64,000 nucleotides of DNA, from positions 736,001-800,000 of the forward strand of contig CANJKZ010000064.1 of the NCBI GenBank assembly GCA_947471745.1, written 5' to 3'. This stretch comes from Closterium sp. Naga37s-1 (Eukaryota > Streptophyta > Zygnematophyceae > Desmidiales > Closteriaceae). A program made the translations under genes and the position numbers. Positions 56,514 to 64,000 of the stretch are shown here, piece after piece. Numbering within the stretch: the first letter of the stretch is position 1; each line of letters starts with the position of its first letter. The notes beneath the pieces are model-generated. The model saw only the letters and a list, made by a program, of their open reading frames with translations, was not told the origin of the DNA and searched no databases.

Positions 56514-57951
56514 CAGTGCTGCCAACGGTGGAGGAGGGTAGGGGTTACTTGACGCTCTGCATGGGGTGCGTGCGTGCGTGCATTGCATGCACTGCTTGAG
56601 TTATGTGCTCTTTCGTTGCACTGCTTGGCCTGCCCCTGGGCCTCCACGGCTCGCTGCTGCTAGATCCATGGCTACGACGACTGGACTTGCACTGCACTGT
56701 GGATGGATGGATGGAGGGATGGATCGGCGACTGGGAATGGATGGGCATCTGTGACTGGACCGGCCGGCATGTGTCGATTCGTCTGCATCTGACGCTGGAA
56801 CCCCGGGGTCTTACCGCTCACATCCCTTTCCTACCGTACCTCTCTCTCTGCCTTGAACCTCCCCCCCTTAGTCCCATCCTTTACCCATGGCCTGTGCATT
56901 CTCTTGCTATTGTGTGACGTCATGTCAGGCATCAGCAAAAGAAGCTGCATTGCAGCACCCGCTCGCCACCTTACCACCCCTCCACCTCACCACCCACCTC
57001 ATCCTCCTATTCACGGTTGCAAACTTCCGGTCCGGCAGTGTCTGGGCCTGCGTGGATTCCTGGGTCCGTAGTTCCCACAGTTCTCGATTGTACGGTACGG
57101 TAGTTGGGTTGGGATTGTTTCCTCTACTTAATTGATTCCCTTTGTGTTTTACTTAACTCCTTGTGACCTCCAACAGAGACATCTGCTGTACCTGTCTGCT
57201 GTTCCAAATTCCTGGGCCCCATCCTCCCTTTCTTATCACCACCCTTGCTTCTCCCCAACTTCTTCCTCCTCTCAATCCTCCTGCCCGCCTCCTCGGAACC
57301 TGCTAGTGCTTCCTGCGGCTTGCCAGTTCTTTTTTGTCGAGCTGACTGAGCTTACCTGTGTGAAGGTATGGCCTGTCATGAGTGTGGCTAACGTTAACTC
57401 TAGGTTGAATTAGTTCTCAGTTAGACAATTTCTTGACATGATGCACATTATTGATGCAAATTTTCCATGTAATCTGGATGATGACTAGACTCGATATAAC
57501 CATTGAACATTTTCTATGTTAATACAATTTATGCACGGTAACACCAAACGCTTCCGCACGGGTTTCCTGTGACTCCGCCCCGTGCCCACACCTCCCCGCT
57601 CCCCTCCGACCCCTCTTCCGCCACCACTTTTTTCACTCCCGCTTCCGCTAGCACTACCGAGTCCGCATCTGCTTCCGCCACTGCTCCGCCAACCCCTGCA
57701 GCCACCATCCCGCTCCCACCACAAATCAGCCTCAGCTGCTGCACCGCTCGCTTCCGCTTCTGGGCCTTCTGCCATACTTGCACCTTCCACCACCGCCTCT
57801 TCCGCTCGCCGCTTCGCACTCCCACCACGATCTCGCCTCCTCCTGTCGTTCCCAGGCCAGGGCGTTCCGTAGATTTCACGGCGCGCACCGTTCATTTCCA
57901 CCGTTGATTTTCATCCCCTCCACAAACTTTCGTCCTTCCGCCCTGCTCACC
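56514..57951. other. Intergenic region between the kinase and the ATP synthase delta' gene
   Basis: Kinase 3' untranslated region, then C/T-rich leader sequence of the next gene (57560-57951). No gene was seen. Confidence 0.6.
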
Positions 57952-59402
57952 ATGTTCCGTTCCGCCAAGCGCGTTCTCCTCCCCGCCGCGCGCGCAGCCG
58001 CCGGCGTCGCGCGGATCCACGGATCCGCCGCTGCGCCCGCCGAGTCGGCGGGCCTAGCGGAGGCTTACAAGCGCGTGGCGCCGCAGCTGGACGTGCCGTC
58101 CACGCCGCTGACTTACCTCAAGGAGCGCCCCGCCGTGGCAGCCGCGATCCCGGAAAAGCTTACGCTTAACCTCTCGCTACCTCACGCTGTGCCGTTCAGC
58201 GCGAAAGAGGTCAGTTCCGAGCAGTGAGTGCGCTGCTTCGAGCTTCGAGCCGGCTTCCCCTCGGCCGATCGGAAGTGACAAACCTAGGCTACGCTGACGA
58301 ACTGTAGCGTAACCCGTTTTTAGGGTTACACCAGGTGATTCACGCTCGGTTTTGAAACGCAATCGCAGTGGCGATATATCCAACCAACGACGTCTGGGGT
58401 GTCTGGACCCGATTTTGAATCGAGAGCTACAGGCTGGAGGCCGCATAAGCTGCCGCATGAGTTATTTTCGGGAGCTACGGGTTCCCATTAATGGCGATCT
58501 GTCACTTCCACGGGTGGGTAGTAGACCCACGTTAAAGAGCTTATAGAAGTAGTTCTTTGTGTGGCATCTGACTGGGAGATCGAGATCACAAAGGCCGACG
58601 CATGCTACGTCAGGCCACGTTTACGTGTAGGTTACGTGTCAGCGTGTTCGCACAGGTCTGTAAGCTTCGCCTTGCGCAAACCTCGTGTTTCCTTCCTCCT
58701 TCCCCTCCTACTCACGCACCCGTTCTCCTTCGGCCTGATCCTTTCTACCTTTCGCTTCATTTCCCTTCCCCCTTACTCCTTGCCCTTCCCCCTTCCTCCT
58801 TGCCCTTCCCCCTTCATCTTTGGCCTCCCCCCTTCCTCCCTGCCCTTTCCCCTTCCTCCTTGCCCTTCCGCCTTCCTCCCTGCCCTTCCCCCTTCCCCCT
58901 TTTCCCTCCCCGTTCCCCTTTTCCCTTCCGCCTCCACTCTTTCCCTTGCCCCCTCCTCTTTCCCTTCCTACTTCGTCCTTTTCCGTCCCCTTTTTCCCCC
59001 TTCCCTTCCCCCCTGACCCCTCCCGCTCACCCTTCCCCTCACCCCGTTCCACGCCAGGTGGACAGCGTGATCATCCCTGCCACGTCAGGCCAGATGGGCG
59101 TCCTTCCAGGCCACGTGGCGTCCATTGCGGAGCTCAAGCCAGGCCTGCTGACAGTCATCGAAGGAACAACCGAGACAAAGCTCTTTGTGAGCAGCGGATT
59201 CGCGTTCGTGCACCCCAACAGCGTGCTCGACGTGGCAGCCGTTGATGCGGTGCCGCTGGACCAGATCGACGGCGAGGAGGTGAAGAAGGGCCTGGCTGCG
59301 GCACACGCCAAGGTGGCCAGTGCGAGCTCTGATTTGGAGAAGGCAGAGGCGCAGATTAGCGTGGATGTCCACAGTGCTCTCAGTGCTGCCCTGGGGCTGT
59401 AG
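57952..59402 (+). CDS. Mitochondrial ATP synthase delta' subunit (bacterial epsilon homologue)
   Basis: Two exons, 57952-58209 and 59058-59402 (phase 0 intron of 848 bp), giving 200 residues, close to the Arabidopsis protein of about 203. The N-terminus is a mitochondrial presequence ([18 protein letters not shown]). The beta-sandwich of the ATP synthase delta/epsilon family follows: [24 protein letters not shown] is split by the intron, then [21 protein letters not shown] and [18 protein letters not shown], ending in a helical domain ([22 protein letters not shown]). It is part of the F1 central stalk, coupling proton flow to catalysis. The intron is filled with pyrimidine-rich CCCTTCCCCCTTCCTCCTTG-like repeats (about 58740-59040). 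It looks intact. Confidence 0.95.
58740..59040. repeat. Pyrimidine-rich minisatellite in the ATP synthase delta' intron
   Basis: Irregular repeats of TGCCCTTCCCCCTTCCTCC leading into the 3' splice site. Confidence 0.85.
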
Positions 59403-59931
59403 ATTTGAGAATGAGAGAAGGAAGGTGGGAGGGAGAGAGTGAGTTCGCATAGAAGATGAGCAAAGCAGGGATGCCAGCGATATTGATGGACGGGCATGGA
59501 TGGATGTATATTGATGGGAGGCAGGATTTGGGGAAGGAGATTATGGATGCTTTGTACTCATGCTAAATTGGAAGTACTATCTGGTAGAAGGAACACCAAG
59601 TTCCGGATTTTTTCTGAAGTGCTGTATTCATGTAACACTTGGCTAGGCGAACCGTTTTCGTCGGTGTATCGTTTGGAATTCTTCGCTCATTCCGATGGAG
59701 TATGCATATGTCCCCACCCCATTCCAACTTATCACGCGCGTCGCAAAAGCACTCGTACTACCAGGAATCGGATTCACAACACTGAAGCTTCTTGCGGCGA
59801 TTATAGCCTTTCACAACCAGCCCATGTCCTCCAACTCTGCCCATTCTCGCCGGAACCCGCGCGCACCCGCCGCATCCTCCGCGTCCACCACTCTGCACCT
59901 TTCCTCGCCACTCACTCCTCATCCTCCCTCC
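59403..59931. other. Intergenic region before the putative cupin-like gene
   Basis: Delta' 3' untranslated region and upstream region of the next gene. In-frame upstream ATGs at about 59824 could extend that protein. No other feature was seen. Confidence 0.5.
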
Positions 59932-61122
59932 ATGGCCAGCCGAACGCTGGAGCGAATCGCGCTCGTCTGTTTCGCGACATACACTGCGTACTCGCTATTG
60001 CATCGTCCGCAGGAACCATCCCCAGCTGATCGCGGCGCAGTAACAGGAGAGACGACAGACGGAACGGCAGCGCAGCTCGAGCAGCGGTTACTGGCGGTAC
60101 GAGCGACGGTGGGAGAGATGATGAGGGTGACAGGGGAGGGAGGGGAACGAGACAGCCTCGGTATTAGCAGTAATAGCGGTAATAGCGGCAGCAACAGCAG
60201 CAGTAACTGTAGCTGTAGCGCGACGCACGGGTGCTGCTGGTGCTGCGCGGACAGTGGTAGTGAGGCGAGTCGCAGCGGGACCGGCGGCACCAAATGTGAG
60301 TAGTCGGTTCTTCCGTTGGTCGTGGGAGTATTTTCAGCTCCCAGCCCATTTCCCTCATTCCCCACCCCGCATCCCTCAACCCTCATCCCTCATCTTTCAA
60401 CCCTCACCTCCCCTCCCACTCGCGGCAGCTATCCCCTTGCTGCTGGCGGAGCTGGTGCGCACGCCCCAGGGGCCGCTAGGCGCGCTCCCATCATCTCCCC
60501 ATATCCATACCCACCCTCACCCTCACCCCCTCACTTCCCCCCCTTTTACCCCCCCGGCAGCCATCCCCTCGTTGCTGGCGGAGCTGGTGCGCACGCCCCA
60601 GGGCCCGCTGGGCGCGCTGACGTGGCGCAGCAAGGGCGTGGAGGACGCGCCCCCGCCCTCCATGGCCTCGCGCGCGCTCACTCTCTTCGGACAGGTGTGA
60701 ATGGGAGGTAGCAGGATGGGAAGATGGCGAGGTGGGGGATGGGGAATTAGGAAACTCGGAGATGGGAAGAGTATTGTTTCGGTTGTAGCAGCAGTGTGAA
60801 TGGGAGGAAGTTAAATGTGAACGCGTCTGCCTTCAACAAGCAAATTTCATATCATTTCAAGTCTTGAGCTTGTTTGCTCTGCACTTTTTGCCTCGTCCTC
60901 TCTCCCCTCTTGTGGTTGCTGCTCCTCTGCAGACTGCCTCGTTCGAGGATGCGAGAGGCAAGATTCTCCGTGTCAGTGTAAGCTGCTGTACTGCCTGCTG
61001 TCTTTTCTCTTCTCCATGTTTCCATGGCTACCGCACGCTCATGTGCGCTGTGTGTGGGAGGAGGGAGAGTTCGGCGTGGAGGGAAACTTCATCATGCATG
61101 CATATGCATGTGTGATTGTGTT

Positions 61123-61185
<63 letters not shown>

Positions 61186-61843
61186 TGATCTCTCTCTGTC
61201 TGTGTGCTTGCACATGCGCACATGCAGATGGGTGAAGGCGTGGTGGTGAATCTCATGGCAACCAAGGCAGGGTCGCGGCGCAGTGGCGACATGCACAACT
61301 GCTCCCAGCACGACGTCATTCTCTCTGGCCGCACTAACCTCCACCTCACGGTCTCTTCTCTTTTTGAGTCAACTCAAAAATAGTCCCAGCACGACCTCGT
61401 TCTCTCCGCACACACCAACCTCCACCTCACGGTCTCCCAGCACACTGCCGCTGCCACACACTGCACGCACTTGTACCACAACTGCTCCTCTTGACATGCA
61501 CACCTGCTTACAGGACGACCTTATTCTCTCCGGACGCACCAACCTCCACCTCACGGTCTCCTCTCTGCCTGCACACATCTCACACACAATCTCCTCAGCA
61601 CCCGCTCTCTTCCCTGTGCACTCTTAAGCAGTTCCTCTTCGCTTCTGTGATCGCCCATTTCTCCCTTGCCATACTCTTGCACACAACCCTGCTTCTTTCT
61701 TTCCTCTGTCTCTGCGCTGTGTATCGTGTGTTTCCGATGTGTGTACGTGTCGAGGGGTGGGGAGTGCAGGACCTAGTGAGTGGAGGGGAGGAGGTGAGGG
61801 AATACGATGGTCGCCTCAACGTCATCACCATACCCCCACGGTG
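59932..61843 (+). CDS. Putative single-pass membrane protein with cupin-like domain (3' end may lie beyond window)
   Basis: Proposed exons: 59932-60295, 60561-60694, 60933-60977, 61228 to about 61349, and 61770-61840. A hydrophobic N-terminal anchor (IALVCFATYTAYSLL) is followed by a Ser/Asn/Cys-rich stretch, then IPSLLAELVRTPQGPLGAL, TASFEDARGKILRVS, EGVVVNLMATKAGSRRSGDM, HNCSQHDVILSGRTNLHLT, and EYDGRLNVITIPPR. The spacing of RSGDMHxxxxH, LSGRxxL and ITIPPR recalls a cupin barrel, but this is weak and I do not know the function. After IPPR either a stop (CGG TGA) or a GTGAAG donor ends the exon. A cupin fold would need more sequence, probably beyond the minisatellite. The 3' edge of exon 4 is uncertain because its tail is present three times. 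Confidence 0.5.
60429..60489 (+). repeat. Copy of an exon start upstream of the true exon 2 of the cupin-like gene
   Basis: 61 bp preceded by a GCAG acceptor repeat the start of the exon at 60561 (IPxLLAELVRTPQGPLGAL) with few, largely silent, differences. No donor follows, so it should act as a decoy. Confidence 0.85.
61125..61183. repeat. TG dinucleotide microsatellite
   Basis: About 29 TG units in the intron before exon 4 of the cupin-like gene. Confidence 0.97.
61304..61567 (+). repeat. Three copies of the exon 4 tail, two of them joined by a palindrome
   Basis: Copies end in ACCTCCACCTCACGGTCTC at 61304-61355 (true exon), 61384-61433 and 61494-61556. Between the first two lies the perfect 20-bp palindrome at 61361-61380 (arms TTTTTGAG/CTCAAAAA around TCAA). 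The third copy has its own TTACAG acceptor and differs from the exon mostly by silent changes. Confidence 0.88.
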
Positions 61844-61845
61844 AA

Positions 61846-61925
61846 GCCCTTGCATGTGAAGCCCTTGCGTGTGAAGCCCTTGCATATGAAGCCCTTGCGT
61901 GTGAAGCCCTTGCGTGTGAAGCCTC
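61846..61925. repeat. 15-bp minisatellite
   Basis: About five copies of GTGAAGCCCTTGCGT with C/T and G/A variants, directly before the 20-bp array. Confidence 0.95.
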
Positions 61926-61950
61926 GTTCCATTCTCCTCTTTTCCGTCAG

Positions 61951-64000
61951 CATGCCGCCATCTCCATGTGCATGCCGCCATCTCCATGTGCATGCCGCCA
62001 TCTCCATGTGCATGCCGCCATCTCCATGTGCATGCCGCCATCTCCATGTGCATGCCGCCATCTCCATGTGCATGCCGCCATCTCCATGTGCATGCCGCCA
62101 TCTCCATGTGCATGCCGCCATCTCCATGTGCATGCCGCCATCTCCATGTGCATGCCGCCATCTTCATGTGCATGCCGCCATCTCCATGTGCATGCCGCCA
62201 TCTCCATGTGCATGCCGCCATCTCCATGTGCATGCCGCCATCTCCATGTGCATGCCGCCATCTCCATGTGCATGCCGCCATCTCCATGTGCATGCCGCCA
62301 TCTCCATGTGCATGCTGCCATCTCCATGTGCATGCTGCCATCTCCATGTGCATGCTGCCATCTCCATGTGCATGCTGCCATCTCCATGTGCATGCTGCCA
62401 TCTCCATGTGCATGCCGCCATCTCCATGTGCATGCCGCCATCTCCATGTGCACGCCATCTCCATGTGCATGCCGCCATCTCCATGTGCATGCCGCCATCT
62501 CCATGTGCATGCCGCCATCTCCATGTGCATGCCGCCATCTCCATGTGCATGCCGCCATCTCCATGTGCATGCCGCCATCTCCATGTGCATGCCGCCATCT
62601 CCATGTGCATGCCGCCATCTCCATGTGCATGCCGCCATCTCCATGTGCATGCCGCCATCTCCATGTGCATGCCGCCATCTCCATGTGCATGCCGCCATCT
62701 CCATGTGCATGCCGCCATCTCCATGTGCATGCCGCCATCTCCATGTGCATGCCGCCATCTCCATGTGCATGCCGCCATCTCCATGTGCATGCCGCCATCT
62801 CCATGTGCATGCCGCCATCTCCATGTGCATGCCGCCATCTCCATGTGCATGCCGCCATCTCCATGTGCATGCCGCCATCTCCATGTGCATGCCGCCATCT
62901 CCATGTGCATGCCGCCATCTCCATGTGCATGCCGCCATCTCCATGTGCATGCCGCCATCTCCATGTGCATGCCGCCATCTCCATGTGCATGCCGCCATCT
63001 CCATGTGCATGCCGCCATCTCCATGTGCATGCCGCCATCTCCATGTGCATGCCGCCATCTCCATGTGCATGCCGCCATCTCCATGTGCATGCCGCCATCT
63101 CCATGTGCATGCCGCCATCTCCATGTGCATGCCGCCATCTCCATGTGCATGCGCCATCTCCATGTGCATGCCTGCCATCTCCATGTGCATGCCGCCATCT
63201 CCATGTGCATGCCGCCATCTCCATGTGCATGCTGCCATCTCCATGTGCATGCCGCCATCTCCATGTGCATGCCGCCATCTCCATGTGCATGCCGCCATCT
63301 CCATGTGCATGCCGCCATCTCCATGTGCATGCCGCCATCTCCATGTGCATGCCGCCATCTCCATGTGCATGCCGCCATCTCCATGTGCATGCCGCCATCT
63401 CCATGTGCATGCCGCCATCTCCATGTGCATGCCGCCATCTCCATGTGCATGCCGCCATCTCCATGTGCATGCCGCCATCTCCATGTGCATGCCGCCATCT
63501 CCATGTGCATGCCGCCATCTCCATGTGCATGCCGCCATCTCCATGTGCATGCCGCCATCTCCATGTGCATGCCGCCATCTCCATGTGCATGCCGCCATCT
63601 CCATGTGCATGCCGCCATCTCCATGTGCATGCCGCCATCTCCATGTGCATGCCGCCATCTCCATGTGCATGCCGCCATCTCCATGTGCATGCCGCCATCT
63701 CCATGTGCATGCCGCCATCTCCATGTGCATGCCGCCATCTCCATGTGCATGCCGCCATCTCCATGTGCATGCCGCCATCTCCATGTGCATGCCGCCATCT
63801 CCATGTTCATGCCGCCATCTCCATGTGCATGCTGCCATCTCCATGTGCATGCTGCCATCTCCATGTGCATGCTGCCATCTCCATGTGCATGCCGCCATCT
63901 CCATGTGCATGCCGCCATCTCCATGTGCATGCTGCCATCTCCATGTGCATGCTGCCATCTCCATGTGCATGCTGCCATCTCCATGTGCATGCTGCCATCT
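61951..64000. repeat. 20-bp minisatellite array, over 100 copies, continuing past the window
   Basis: Unit CATGCCGCCATCTCCATGTG, about 102 copies with very few variants. A C-to-T variant (CATGCTGCCA) occurs in runs near 62320-62400, 63830-63890 and 63920-64000, and rare units change length (near 62452 and 63152). All three frames on the minus strand are open because 60 bp encode 20 residues without a stop; this is not evidence of a protein. On the minus strand each unit contains GATGGCGGCATG, close to the YY1-type core ATGGCGGC. Confidence 0.97.

Noticed and set aside
61595-64000. Open frames of 600-790 codons on the minus strand with a His-Met-Glu-Met-Ala repeat
   Set aside because: They are produced by a 20-bp tandem repeat that lacks stops in all three phases; there is no start context, composition or conservation that supports a protein.

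Overview
The window is nuclear DNA from a streptophyte (green-plant lineage). The genes are plant-type and intron-rich: an AUF1/AUF2-like F-box protein, a 3-ketoacyl-CoA synthase, a PMT/QUASIMODO-family methyltransferase, a CYP71-clan P450, a PEPRK/CDPK-related kinase and the plant-type mitochondrial ATP synthase delta' subunit. Three Ty1/copia elements use a plant initiator-tRNA-Met primer site. GC-rich coding sequence, pyrimidine-rich introns and many minisatellites would fit a charophyte alga (for example Zygnematophyceae), but that placement is a guess.

Layout. 1-2850: minus-strand gene for a UBL plus UBA protein resembling UBAC1/KPC2, running off the left edge. 4220-7989: five-exon F-box gene. 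8071-14995: copia element 1. 15019-16173: five-exon unrecognised gene 'A' (minus). 16571-19947: copia element 2, with no reverse transcriptase seen. 20016-20705: pseudogene fragment of the F-box gene. 20711-28044: copia element 3. 28046-29557: decayed paralogue 'B' of gene A (minus). 30192-36987: front half of a fourth copia element abutting the back half of a Ty3/gypsy chromovirus. 37714-39276: KCS. 40661-43235: PMT-type methyltransferase. 43920-45541: P450 pseudogene (minus). 47870-56513: kinase with a tail of about 1,350 residues rich in Arg-Asp. 57952-59402: ATP synthase delta'. 59932 to the right edge: possible cupin-like membrane protein, interrupted by a 20-bp minisatellite that fills the last 2 kb.

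The left half contains a tandem segmental duplication. The original unit was the 3' part of the F-box gene facing gene A tail to tail. Both copies survive, and each was later split by an independent copia insertion at the same tail-to-tail junction, with 5-bp target duplications GTAAC and TTCAT.

The most unusual signal is in the host genes. At several introns a block covering an exon edge (splice site plus adjoining codons) has been copied. At three or four of these places the copies are joined by a short palindrome with arms TTTTGAG/CTCAAAA. One copied block in the kinase gene differs from its source by about ten synonymous codon changes and one amino-acid change, so it was under coding constraint after copying. 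I could not match this direct-repeat/palindrome/direct-repeat arrangement to a known element class.

The host genes have no evident shared pathway. KCS (wax/very-long-chain lipid elongation) and the PMT (wall-polysaccharide methylation) are both surface or wall related, but no co-regulation is visible.
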